Shown: positions 8,815 to 16,475, counted from the first letter of the stretch. The stretch is DNA of 34,111 bases from Clostridia bacterium (GCA_017505525.1 JAFVPB010000041.1:1-34111), one strand, 5' to 3'. Notes: generated by a model not told the origin, from the sequence alone. Translations and numbers: made by a program.

Positions 8815-9415
8815 CATAGAAATTCTTTCAGAGCTTATAGCAAACGGAAGAATATCAGAGGCAAAAAGCTTTGTGGAAAGATGTCAGGATAAATCACGCA
8901 ATATTCATTATATTAGCGCATACAGGGCGGTGCTTCTTGTAGAAACGGCAGACCATCTTATGAAAACTATCGGTAACTTCTACTGTGATATCGAAGAGCT
9001 TACAGAGAAAATATCTGAACGTCCGGCGCATTTGGTTGCGTCGGACGTTGTAGATTTTTTATGGGTGAAAGTTAAGAAAGCAAATCATAAGAGTGCGTTT
9101 GAACTCTATAAAAAGGCTGTGTGGTATATAAATGAAAATCTAACATCAAAGCAGCTAAGTCTGGAAAGCTGTGCCGATGCCCTTGGGGAAAGCAGTGTAA
9201 CCCTTATAAGGCTTTTTCAGAAATATGCAGCTGTTACCCCATCGGAATATATTTTAAGAAAAAGAATAAATATAGCTCTTTCCTGCCTGAAAGATACAAA
9301 CGGAAATGTAAACTACAGTGCCGATGCGGCAGGCTATTCATCGGTGGGAACTTTTATCCGGGTTTTCAAGCGAATGCTTGGGACAACTCCCGGGAAATAC
9401 AAATTTATGAAATAA
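8804..9415 (+). CDS. AraC-family helix-turn-helix regulator with helical N-terminal domain
   Basis: 203 residues. The last 100 form a standard double helix-turn-helix AraC DNA-binding domain (LSLESCADALGESSVTLIRLF, then AGYSSVGTFIRVFKRMLGTTPGKY). The first 95 are helical with no recognisable cupin fold, so the sensed signal is unknown. Its start lies inside the end of the S41 protease gene (11-base overlap), which implies coupled translation and perhaps a role in envelope-stress control; that is inference. An unusual perfect palindrome lies within the coding sequence at 9018-9049, between the two domains. Confidence 0.88.
   Translation: MQNNIEILSELIANGRISEAKSFVERCQDKSRNIHYISAYRAVLLVETADHLMKTIGNFYCDIEELTEKISERPAHLVASDVVDFLWVKVKKANHKSAFELYKKAVWYINENLTSKQLSLESCADALGESSVTLIRLFQKYAAVTPSEYILRKRINIALSCLKDTNGNVNYSADAAGYSSVGTFIRVFKRMLGTTPGKYKFMK
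9018..9049. repeat. Palindrome inside the AraC-type gene
   Basis: AACGTCCG (9018-9025) pairs exactly with CGGACGTT (9042-9049). GCGCA and TGCGT extend the stem with one wobble, leaving a TTTGGT loop. It is followed after four bases by a run of T residues (GTAGATTTTTT), so it looks like a terminator although it is coding. It falls at the junction of the N-terminal and DNA-binding domains. Confidence 0.6.
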
Positions 9416-9441
9416 TTACCTTTCCTTACATTAATTTGCCC

Positions 9442-9470
9442 TTTAATCAGTGCGCTTGATTTGGTATAAT
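9442..9470 (+). promoter_or_regulatory. Promoter of the MecA-like gene
   Basis: TATAAT at 9465-9470 with an upstream TGG extended -10. The -35 region (TTTAAT, 9442-9447) is weak, which fits an extended -10 promoter. It lies 25 bases before the MecA-like start codon. Confidence 0.5.
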
Positions 9471-9494
9471 CAATATATATTAAGGGGTGAGAAG

Positions 9495-10082
9495 ATGAAG
9501 ATAGAGATGCTTAAAGAAAACAAGCTTAAAATAATGCTTGAGCCCGATGATTTAAAACGCTGGGGCATAGATGCTTCCAATGTACTTAATAATGAGCCGT
9601 ATTCGAGAAATTTGTTTGCGGAGATACTTAAAAGAGCAGAAAAGGAAACGGGATTTAGCTGTGTGAATTCGAAACTTGTGGTGGAATCAAGGGTGAACAG
9701 CGAAAAAAAACAGCTTACTTTATATGTTACCAAGGTTGCAACTGACAAAGACATGGAACTTTTTGATGAAATATACCACGAAAACGATTTATGTATTATC
9801 CCGGCAGAAAAGGTTAATTCCCAAAACGACGACGGAATTATGGTGATGCTTGAAACTCTTGACGATGTTCTTGAGGTGAGTAATGCTTTTAAGAGCTTTT
9901 GCGGATGCGAGCTGTTTACGTATGATAAAAACTACTATATTACAGTGCAAAGCAATTTAGAGAATAAAATTTCAGAATTCGGGAAGATTTTAAGTAACTG
10001 CCAAAGAGCTATTATTGAAGAACACGGAAACAAAATTATAGGAAGAAATGTTTTTTGCGTTATCAGAGAGGCATTTAATTAG
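9495..10082 (+). CDS. MecA-like adaptor protein for ClpC
   Basis: 195 residues starting MKIEMLKENKLKIML, the recognisable N-terminal signature of the MecA/YpbH (NegA) adaptor family. The N-terminal part (about 1-90) would bind substrates and the C-terminal part (about 110-195, from LETLDDVLEVSNAF) would bind ClpC and target proteins for ClpCP degradation. Between them is a short acidic linker. ATG 9495 is chosen because AAGGGGTGA lies directly upstream; a longer reading from 9450 lacks a ribosome site and would run through the -10 box. It has its own promoter and no clear terminator before the efp promoter. Confidence 0.82.
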   Translation: MKIEMLKENKLKIMLEPDDLKRWGIDASNVLNNEPYSRNLFAEILKRAEKETGFSCVNSKLVVESRVNSEKKQLTLYVTKVATDKDMELFDEIYHENDLCIIPAEKVNSQNDDGIMVMLETLDDVLEVSNAFKSFCGCELFTYDKNYYITVQSNLENKISEFGKILSNCQRAIIEEHGNKIIGRNVFCVIREAFN

Positions 10083-10122
10083 AATTTTTATCCAATAAAT
10101 TAATATAATAGTAAAAAAGTGC

Positions 10123-10151
10123 TTGATATTTATCCCAATATGTTGTAGAAT
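10123..10151 (+). promoter_or_regulatory. Promoter of efp
   Basis: TTGATA at 10123-10128 and TAGAAT at 10146-10151 are separated by 17 bases, about 37 bases upstream of the efp ATG. Confidence 0.65.
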
Positions 10152-10187
10152 AGTAGTTGTGAAAAGATACACGAAAGGATAGATATT

Positions 10188-10745
10188 ATGATTTCAGCAG
10201 GAGATTTTAGAAACGGTATTACTTTTGAATATGATGGAAGCGTTTATCAGATAATTGAATTCCAGCATGTTAAACCCGGTAAGGGAGCAGCTTTTGTAAG
10301 AACAAAGATTAAAAACGTTATTTCAGGCGGTGTTGTTGAAAAAACTTTCAACCCCACAGATAAGATGCCTAAAGCTCATATCGACCGCAGAGATATGGAA
10401 TATCTTTACACAGATGGCGACCTTTACTACTTTATGGATCCCGAAACTTACGAGCAGATGCCTGTAAGCCCTGACCAGATTGGCGATGCTCTTAAGTTCG
10501 TAAAGGAAAATATGCAGGTTAAGATTCTTTCTTTCAAGGGAAATATTTTCGGTATTGAGCCTCCGAACTTTGTTGAGCTTGCTATCACTGAAACAGAGCC
10601 CGGCTTTGCAGGAAACACTGCAACAGGTGCTACAAAGCCTGCTACACTTGAAACAGGCGCAGTTGTTTATGTTCCACTCTTTATTGATAACGGCGAAGTA
10701 GTTAAAATCGATACACGTACAGGAGAGTACATGGGCAGAGCATAA
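10188..10745 (+). CDS. efp: Elongation factor P
   Basis: 185-residue tRNA-shaped factor that enters the ribosomal E site and rescues ribosomes stalled on proline runs. Three barrels are visible: the KOW-like domain I with the loop [12 protein letters not shown], whose tip Lys32 contacts the peptidyl-transferase centre, then two OB folds ending in [15 protein letters not shown]. No dedicated lysine-modification gene is seen nearby. GAAAGGA precedes ATG 10188. The next gene begins 20 bases later and may share the transcript. Confidence 0.97.
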   Translation: MISAGDFRNGITFEYDGSVYQIIEFQHVKPGKGAAFVRTKIKNVISGGVVEKTFNPTDKMPKAHIDRRDMEYLYTDGDLYYFMDPETYEQMPVSPDQIGDALKFVKENMQVKILSFKGNIFGIEPPNFVELAITETEPGFAGNTATGATKPATLETGAVVYVPLFIDNGEVVKIDTRTGEYMGRA

Positions 10746-10765
10746 TTAAGTTTAGGAGGATTGTT

Positions 10766-11176
10766 ATGAGTTATTTAACAGAAAAAATGGCTTATATCCG
10801 CGGTCTCGCAGAAGGCCTTGAAATTGACGAAACAACAAAAGAAGGAAAGCTTCTTTTAGCAATTGTTGAAGCTCTTTCCGACACAGCAGATGAACTTTAC
10901 GAGCTTGGTGATATTCAGGATGAAATGCAGCTTCAGCTTGACGAGGTTGATGAAGACCTTGACGAACTTGAAAGTTTTGTTTACGGCGACGAAGACGAAG
11001 ATTTTTACGATGATGATGAAGAAGAATACGAAGTTGAATGCCCCAATTGTGGCGATATGATTTGCTTCGATGCAGATCTTCTTGATTCAGATAAAATCAA
11101 CTGTCCCGCTTGCGGCGAAGAAATCGAGCTTGAGTTTGAAGATGGCTGCGAAAATTGCGGATGCTGTGAAGAGTAA
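10766..11176 (+). CDS. CD1247 N-terminal domain-like acidic protein with C-terminal zinc ribbon
   Basis: 136 residues. The N-terminal 60 (MSYLTEKMAYIRGLAEGLEID) match the clostridial family named after CD1247. The middle is a strongly acidic Asp/Glu run with aromatic residues, and the C-terminus is a zinc-ribbon-like knuckle (CPNC...CPAC) plus a trailing Cys-rich tail CENCGCCEE. The paired CxxC motifs suggest metal binding. Biological role is not known. TTAGGAGG precedes ATG 10766; it follows efp closely and is closed by the terminator at 11190. Confidence 0.8.
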   Translation: MSYLTEKMAYIRGLAEGLEIDETTKEGKLLLAIVEALSDTADELYELGDIQDEMQLQLDEVDEDLDELESFVYGDEDEDFYDDDEEEYEVECPNCGDMICFDADLLDSDKINCPACGEEIELEFEDGCENCGCCEE

Positions 11177-11189
11177 TTAAAAATACAGA

Positions 11190-11228
11190 TGTAGCAAAAT
11201 GAAAAAATCATTTTGCTACATTTTATTT
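11190..11228 (+). terminator. Intrinsic terminator after the CD1247-like gene
   Basis: A 13-bp perfect stem (TGTAGCAAAATGA with TCATTTTGCTACA) around a five-A loop, followed by TTTTATTT. Confidence 0.85.
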
Positions 11229-11257
11229 GGTTTGGTAATCGACGGAGGATAAAACGT

Positions 11258-12070
11258 ATGGGCAAGTTTTGGAAATTTATATTTCTGTTTCTCGGATTTT
11301 TTGTTTTAAATAAATATTTCGGGATTTTAGCAGGAGCGGCATTTATTGTTTTGGTGTTGCTGTTTTTAATATGGAACAATCGCGCAACTATTATGACGCG
11401 GATTGCTACACAGGCTTATTTTATTCGCGGAGAAAAGGAAAAAAGCGCTAAGCTTTTTGAAAAAGCATATAAAACAGAAATGATGACCTCAAACAGCAAA
11501 ATATATTACTCTTCTTTCTGCCTTCGTGAGGGAAGGCTTGAAAAGGCAAAGCATCTTTTAACGGAGGTTATTAATTCAAGGTATTCAAACGATGCCGACA
11601 GAATTAGCGGAAAGCATAATATGGCAGTGGTTTTGTGGCGTGAGGGCGACCTTGCGGGTGCCATAGATTTAATGCGCGAAGTACACAAAAAGGCTACAAG
11701 CTCAGGCACATATGGTACATATGGTGTGCTTCTTCTTGAAAAGGCAAAAGAAACTAAAGATTTTGAAGAAATCCGCGAATTTATGGTTGAAGCTTACGAG
11801 TATAACGAAGATGATAAAACCATTGCCGACAATCTTGGCGAATTTTATTATAATACGGGCGAGTACGACAAAGCAAAAGCGGTGTATGAAAAGCTTTTGA
11901 TAAAAGAATTTGTAACGCCTATGCCATATTATAATTACGGAAAGGTATTAAAAGAGCTTGGCAATACCGAAAAAGCAAAGGAAATGTTTGAAAAAGCACT
12001 CACATGCCGCTTTACAAACGTAATTACTGTAAATCGTGAAATGGTAGAAGATGAGTTAAAAAAACTGTAA
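11258..12070 (+). CDS. Membrane-anchored TPR protein
   Basis: 270 residues with two adjacent membrane helices at about 4-21 and 24-42, then a cytoplasmic array of tetratricopeptide-like helical pairs (for example ARLEKAKHLLTEV-like, GEYDKAKAVYEKLL and GNTEKAKEMFEKAL). TPR arrays hold protein partners; no enzyme motif is present. ATG 11258 has CGGAGG eight bases upstream; a longer reading from 11213 begins inside the preceding terminator and is rejected. It stands alone between two strong terminators. Partner and process are unknown. Confidence 0.78.
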   Translation: MGKFWKFIFLFLGFFVLNKYFGILAGAAFIVLVLLFLIWNNRATIMTRIATQAYFIRGEKEKSAKLFEKAYKTEMMTSNSKIYYSSFCLREGRLEKAKHLLTEVINSRYSNDADRISGKHNMAVVLWREGDLAGAIDLMREVHKKATSSGTYGTYGVLLLEKAKETKDFEEIREFMVEAYEYNEDDKTIADNLGEFYYNTGEYDKAKAVYEKLLIKEFVTPMPYYNYGKVLKELGNTEKAKEMFEKALTCRFTNVITVNREMVEDELKKL

Positions 12071-12077
12071 TGAATGG

Positions 12078-12115
12078 GATGTTTAAAAACTTTTTGTTTT
12101 TAAACATCTTTTTTA
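12078..12115 (+). terminator. Intrinsic terminator after the TPR gene
   Basis: GATGTTTAAAAAC and GTTTTTAAACATC form a 13-bp perfect stem around a TTTTT loop with a six-T tail. The stem word is the same as in the palindrome at 256-305. Confidence 0.88.
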
Positions 12116-12132
12116 TATAAGAAATTAAGCTA

Positions 12133-12161
12133 TTGACAAAAAAGAGAAAGAGGAGTATTAT
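12133..12161 (+). promoter_or_regulatory. Promoter of the nucleotidyltransferase-kinase pair
   Basis: TTGACA at 12133-12138, 17-base spacer, TATTAT at 12156-12161. The start codon is 76 bases further on, leaving a short untranslated leader in which I see no known riboswitch. Confidence 0.65.
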
Positions 12162-12237
12162 TATTCTGTATGAGAATGTCTGAAAAAGTTTCTTTAATAT
12201 ATACAGAACTCTGATATGGAGAAAGGGAGGAAACATA

Positions 12238-13086
12238 ATGCTTAAAAAAACAACCCTTGTTGTTATGGCGGCAGGGATGGGGAGCCGCTTCGGAGGTTTA
12301 AAGCAGATTGAGCCAGTTGGACCAAACGGAGAAGTAATACTCGATTTTTCAGTTTATGATGCTGTTAAGGCAGGGTTTGATAAGGTTATATTTATAATAA
12401 GAAAAGATATAGAAAAAGATTTTCGCGATATAACAAAAAAGCGTATTGAAAATATGGTTGATGTGGACTACGTTTTTCAGGACGGAAACAATCTCCCCAA
12501 GGGATTTTCTCTTCCCGAGGGAAGAACAAAGCCGTGGGGAACAGGCCATGCAACCTACTGTGTGAAAGATGTTGTGAACACTCCGTTTACTCTTATTAAT
12601 GCCGACGATTATTACGGTCAGAGTGCATATAAGCTTATTCACGAAAATCTTGTTAATTTTGATGAAACCTGTATGGTCGGATACCGCCTTGGTAACACAA
12701 TTACGGAAAATGGAACAGTTGCACGTGGTATTTGCGAAATAGAAAACGGAATTCTTAAAAGCATTACAGAGCATACCTCACTTGATAAAAACAGCGGTGT
12801 TCCGCTGGATACAACCGTTTCTATGAACTTCTGGGGATTTATGCCTAATATTTTCGATGATATTGAAAACGATTTCAAAGAGTTTTTAACAAACCTTAAT
12901 AATCCGCTTAAGGATGAATTTTATATTCCATTCGTGGTTGATAATATGATAAAAAGCAAAGGCACTAAGGTAAAGGTGCTCGAAACCGATGAAAAATGGT
13001 ACGGAGTAACTTACAGAGAAGACCTTGAGGACGTAGTTAAAGCTATGCAGAAAAAGATTAGCGGAGGTTTTTATGATGGAATATAA
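12238..13086 (+). CDS. Sugar-phosphate nucleotidyltransferase
   Basis: 282-residue nucleotidyltransferase of the NTP_transferase fold. The nucleotide-binding signature is VVMAAGMGSRFGGLKQ near the N-terminus, with a second conserved stretch INADDYYG, where the acidic residues would hold the metal. It probably joins NTP and a sugar 1-phosphate to form a nucleotide sugar. The overlapping downstream gene looks like an anomeric kinase that would supply that sugar 1-phosphate. AAAGGGAGG precedes ATG 12238. The exact sugar and nucleotide cannot be read from sequence alone. Confidence 0.85.
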   Translation: MLKKTTLVVMAAGMGSRFGGLKQIEPVGPNGEVILDFSVYDAVKAGFDKVIFIIRKDIEKDFRDITKKRIENMVDVDYVFQDGNNLPKGFSLPEGRTKPWGTGHATYCVKDVVNTPFTLINADDYYGQSAYKLIHENLVNFDETCMVGYRLGNTITENGTVARGICEIENGILKSITEHTSLDKNSGVPLDTTVSMNFWGFMPNIFDDIENDFKEFLTNLNNPLKDEFYIPFVVDNMIKSKGTKVKVLETDEKWYGVTYREDLEDVVKAMQKKISGGFYDGI

Positions 13087-14149
13087 TCTTAAAGATATTC
13101 TTGCTCAGTTTGATGTTGATACCAATATTGAAGTTTACGGAAACGGACATATTAACGATACATATATGTGCGAAACAGATCCCAGATTTATTCTTCAGAG
13201 AATTAATTCCAATGTTTTTAAAAAACCCTGGGAGGTTATGGAAAACATTGCAAATGTAACGGCTCACGTGGCAAAGAAGATTAAGGCAACAGGCGGAGAT
13301 GTTAACCGTGAAACGCTTAATGTTATAAAAACAAAAGACGGAGAAAACTACTACAAGCTGGATGAAGAGAATTATTTCAGAATGTATAAGTTTGTGGAAG
13401 ATACTATAAGCTATGAAATAGTTGACGACCCGATTCAGATGTATAACACAGGTCATGCTTTTGGTAAATTCCAGAAAATGCTTAACGACTTTCCTGCCGA
13501 TAAACTTTATGAAACTATAGTTAAGTTCCATGATACTCCAGAAAGAGTAAATCAGCTTAAAGAGGCTATCGAGAAAAATGCTTCAGGCAGAAAAGAAAGC
13601 GTAAAGGCTGAAATTGATTTTGCTCTTTCTTATAGCAAATATGCTGCAGAAATTATGGAAGCTATGAAAAAAGGCGAAGTTCCGCTGAGGGTTACCCACA
13701 ATGATACAAAGCTTAACAACGTTCTTTTTGACGACAAAACGGGAGAGGGAATCTGCGTTATCGACCTTGATACTGTAATGCCGGGTTCGCTTCTTTACGA
13801 TTTTGGTGATGCTCTTCGTTTTGGCGCTTCAAGCGGAACGGAAGATGAAAAAGACCTTGATAAAATCTATTTCGATCTTGAAAAGTTTGAACAGTTTGCA
13901 AAGGGCTTCCTTGAAGAAACAGCTGATTGCTTAACCGAAAAGGAAATAGAACTTTTACCATTAAGCGCTCTTTTAATGACGTATGAGTGCGGTATAAGAT
14001 TCCTTGCCGACCACATTAACGGAGATACATACTTCAAAATACACCGCGAAAACCACAATTTAGACCGCGCAAGAACGCAGCTCAAGCTTGTGTATGATAT
14101 CGAATCTAAATTAGATGTAATGCACGATATAATAAAGAAATATTTGTAA
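13073..14149 (+). CDS. NahK-like N-acetylhexosamine 1-kinase (APH-fold phosphotransferase)
   Basis: 358-residue kinase with the aminoglycoside-phosphotransferase fold. The N-terminal pattern GNGHINDTY and ILQRINSNVFKKPWEVMENI is characteristic of N-acetylhexosamine 1-kinases of the lacto-N-biose/mucin sugar pathway. The catalytic loop THNDTKLNNVLFD (Asp about 210) and the metal-binding VIDLDTVMPGSLLYDFGD are intact. It overlaps the nucleotidyltransferase by 14 bases, with GGAGG placed for ATG 13073 or 13076. Inferred role: phosphorylate a free amino sugar at C1 for activation by the upstream enzyme, a salvage route useful for host glycans. Confidence 0.82.
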   Translation: MMEYNLKDILAQFDVDTNIEVYGNGHINDTYMCETDPRFILQRINSNVFKKPWEVMENIANVTAHVAKKIKATGGDVNRETLNVIKTKDGENYYKLDEENYFRMYKFVEDTISYEIVDDPIQMYNTGHAFGKFQKMLNDFPADKLYETIVKFHDTPERVNQLKEAIEKNASGRKESVKAEIDFALSYSKYAAEIMEAMKKGEVPLRVTHNDTKLNNVLFDDKTGEGICVIDLDTVMPGSLLYDFGDALRFGASSGTEDEKDLDKIYFDLEKFEQFAKGFLEETADCLTEKEIELLPLSALLMTYECGIRFLADHINGDTYFKIHRENHNLDRARTQLKLVYDIESKLDVMHDIIKKYL

Positions 14150-14173
14150 GAATGTACAAACTTGCGAAAATTT

Positions 14174-14234
14174 AATATTGTGCAAAAAATAATAAATATT
14201 GTGTAAATACAATTTATAACCTTCTTGTTATAAT
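14174..14234 (+). promoter_or_regulatory. Promoter with paired upstream direct repeats, M24 gene
   Basis: TATAAT at 14229-14234 with the extended -10 TGT before it and no good -35 box. Just upstream are two 13-base direct repeats, AATATTGTGCAAA (14174-14186) and AATATTGTGTAAA (14195-14207), 21 bases apart, close to two helical turns. This is the layout expected for an activator-dependent promoter. Confidence 0.5.
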
Positions 14235-14288
14235 AAAGTTAATAGCAGTATAACTGCAAAACTGAATTATAACAGGAGGTTATTTATT

Positions 14289-15467
14289 ATGGGTAGAATT
14301 TGTATTCCGGATAGCGAATATAAGGAGAGAATTGCAAAAGCAGCTAAGCTTGTTGCAGACAAGGGACTTGACGTAATGGTAGTTTGCTCAACAGAGTCTG
14401 ACTATGCTAACGCAAGATATTTCAGTGGCTTCTGGCCTCTTTTCGAGCGTGCAGGTGTTGCTATCGCAGCTAATGGACAGGCAGCTCTTATGGTTGGTCC
14501 TGAATGTATCATTTTTGCAAAGGACATTTCAGGCTCAAGAATCGAAAAGATTTTCTGCCTTCGTGAGTTCAGAGAATCAGCAGACCCTGCTTATCCTGAA
14601 CTTCAGGCAAGCACATTCAACGATGTATTTAAGGCAATCGGCGTAACAGGCGAGAACATCAAGATTGGTCTTGGCAGCTACGTTGAATGCACACTTCCCA
14701 TCATGGAAGGTCTTAAAAACAGCTATCCTAAGGCTGAAATTTCAATGTGCAACGATATCATGGTTACTCTTCGTAAGATCAAGAGTATCAACGAGCTCGC
14801 TTGTATTCAGGAAGGTTTCAGAATTGTTGATATTGCAACAGACGAAGTTATCCGCAATCTTAAGCCCGGCGTAACAGAGCTTCAGATGGTTGGTATAGCT
14901 CAGAAGGTTATATACGAAGAAGGCGCAGAATACGAAGGTCTTCCAATGTATGTATTCAGCGAAAAATCAACAAGCCACGCTATCAGCCGCAGCGGTTACA
15001 GAACAATCGGCAAGGACGATATCGTTCAGCTTAACCTTTCAGCTAAGATTGATGGTTACTCACCTGCAATCGGTCTTCCTATTGCTATGGGTAAGCTTGA
15101 AGGCGAAAGAAGAAAGGTTGTTGAATTCTGTAAGCAGGCTCACGACTGGACAGTTAGCCAGCTTAAAGCAGGCGTAATGGCATGTGATATAGCTAAGGAT
15201 TACTACAAAATGTTTGTAGACAACGGCTATGAAAAGAACTTCGTTTACGGTCCCTGCCACGGTACAGGTATGATCGAAGTTGAAGCTCCTTGGATGGAAA
15301 CATCTTCAGAATATCCTCTTGAAGAGAATATGACATTCCAGGTTGATAACTTTATTATGGGCGACGGCTTCGGCTGCAGATGGGAAATCGGTGCTGCTAT
15401 CACTAAGGATGGTTGCCACAAGATGACAGATTACCTCAACAAGGGTATTATTGAACTTGGTTTCTAA
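14289..15467 (+). CDS. M24-family creatinase/prolidase-like hydrolase
   Basis: 392 residues with an N-terminal creatinase_N-type domain (to about 150) and a pita-bread M24 domain. Metal peptidases of this fold use two Asp, one His and two Glu. Here the His (His324 in GPCHGTGM) and the two Glu (about 346 in LEENMTF and 366 in RWEIGAA) remain, but the two Asp positions read Asn249 (QLNLSAK) and Ala260 (GYSPAIG). Loss of the metal ligands is the state found in creatinase, which works without metal. The convergent neighbour is a creatininase-family protein. AGGAGG precedes ATG 14289. Alternatives are a non-creatine amidinohydrolase or a prolidase relative of unknown substrate. Confidence 0.8.
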   Translation: MGRICIPDSEYKERIAKAAKLVADKGLDVMVVCSTESDYANARYFSGFWPLFERAGVAIAANGQAALMVGPECIIFAKDISGSRIEKIFCLREFRESADPAYPELQASTFNDVFKAIGVTGENIKIGLGSYVECTLPIMEGLKNSYPKAEISMCNDIMVTLRKIKSINELACIQEGFRIVDIATDEVIRNLKPGVTELQMVGIAQKVIYEEGAEYEGLPMYVFSEKSTSHAISRSGYRTIGKDDIVQLNLSAKIDGYSPAIGLPIAMGKLEGERRKVVEFCKQAHDWTVSQLKAGVMACDIAKDYYKMFVDNGYEKNFVYGPCHGTGMIEVEAPWMETSSEYPLEENMTFQVDNFIMGDGFGCRWEIGAAITKDGCHKMTDYLNKGIIELGF

Positions 15468-15480
15468 TAAAAATTACAAA

Positions 15481-15511
15481 AAGGCAGACACAAAAAGTGT
15501 CTGCCTTTTTT
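15481..15511 (+). terminator. Terminator after the M24 gene
   Basis: AAGGCAGACAC and GTGTCTGCCTT form an 11-bp perfect stem around AAAAA, followed by TTTTGTTG. The dispersed element copy 2 begins ten bases later. Confidence 0.88.
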
Positions 15512-15520
15512 GTTGTTTGT

Positions 15521-15738
15521 AGGGGATAGGAGAAATTTTTCAGAACGGACAAACTGAGCCAAAGATGTATTGATATACTTCGAAGGCGAAGTTTGTCCGT
15601 AGCAAAAAGGCTAATAAAAAAAGAAAAATCTCATAAAATGAGATTTTTCAACCCAAACAATGAAAGAACATTATTTGCACTTTATATAATTTTTATAACT
15701 CTTGCCTTTTTGCGTTCTGGGAAATTTAAACATCCCCT
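15521..15738 (+). repeat. Dispersed MITE-like element, copy 2
   Basis: The most compact full copy (218 bp) and the best reference. It begins AGGGGATAGGAGAAATTTTT and ends with TTTAAACATCCCCT, so the tips are imperfect inverted repeats, each followed inward by CAGAACG. Next come the stem arms GGACAAACTGAGCC and GGCGAAGTTTGTCC, enclosing a short variable centre. Then AGCAAAAAGGC, a GAAAAATCTCAT/ATGAGATTTTTC hairpin (about 15622-15648), and the second AAAAAGGC-type box before the right tip. It lies exactly between the M24 terminator and the creatininase stop codon, which overlaps its last base. Confidence 0.8.
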
Positions 15739-16475
15739 TAGTTTATTGCTTCGCGAAGCCACTCAAGAGTACATTCAACCATATGCTTTCCTGTTTCAAC
15801 AGAAGCTTCTTTTGCGCTTTCTGCAAACCATTCTGTATTCTGAGAGCAACGGCTTAAATCAACGTTTTCGGGATAAGTACCCATCATTAAGCTTGTTTCC
15901 CATTTTCCTGCATGGTCGAAACCACCGCATTTAATCTGTGCATCAGCACCGATAAGAGGAATAACCTTAATGTATGAGAATGGATCTTCTCCGCCGCCAA
16001 GGTTTTCGTAGTAAGAAGCATAAGAATCGCTGCCCCACCAGCCCTTGCCGAGAGTTTCTTCCATATATTCCATTGTAACTTTCTTTGCTGCCTTATGGCA
16101 CGCAATTGTCATAGGCATAAGACCTGCACCCTCTGTCTGATGATGAGGAACAAGATAAATGTTCTTAATACCGCCTGCAATCATTGATTTAAGAATGCAA
16201 TATAAATACTGTGCGTATGTATCTTCGTCAACATGTATGTGGTTAGGCTTTGGAGCACATACGGCATAAGAAGCAACACCGTACCAGATTGGCGGACAAA
16301 TTACTACTTCCTTTTCTTTCTCGAGCTCACGAAGACATCCGTTTACTACCATGGTATCTGTTCCGCAGGATGCGTGATGTGCATGGTATTCAATAGTACC
16401 TATCGGAATAATAAAAGGCACCTTTCTTTCTACAGCATCTTCAATCTGATCGTGAAACATATTAATTAGTTGCAT
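15738..16475 (-). CDS. Creatininase-family amidohydrolase
   Basis: 245 residues of the creatininase/MftE fold. The metal-binding pattern PIGTIEYHAHH...GTD supplies Glu29, His31 and Asp40, with the same spacing as the three ligands of Pseudomonas creatininase. A later His (VPHHQTEG, His111) aligns with the NGH motif although the following Glu appears replaced by Gln113. The HAGKWETS motif is the usual HAGEWETS with Glu to Lys. Substrate may be creatinine or another cyclic amide or formamide. AAGGGGG precedes ATG 16475. The promoter upstream carries an operator-like palindrome. It converges on the creatinase-like gene. Confidence 0.83.
   Translation of the reverse strand: MQLINMFHDQIEDAVERKVPFIIPIGTIEYHAHHASCGTDTMVVNGCLRELEKEKEVVICPPIWYGVASYAVCAPKPNHIHVDEDTYAQYLYCILKSMIAGGIKNIYLVPHHQTEGAGLMPMTIACHKAAKKVTMEYMEETLGKGWWGSDSYASYYENLGGGEDPFSYIKVIPLIGADAQIKCGGFDHAGKWETSLMMGTYPENVDLSRCSQNTEWFAESAKEASVETGKHMVECTLEWLREAIN

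Noticed and set aside
15593-15934. Rightward 113-codon frame across element copy 2 into the creatininase gene
   Set aside because: It overlaps the repeat and the antisense of a real gene, with no start signal.
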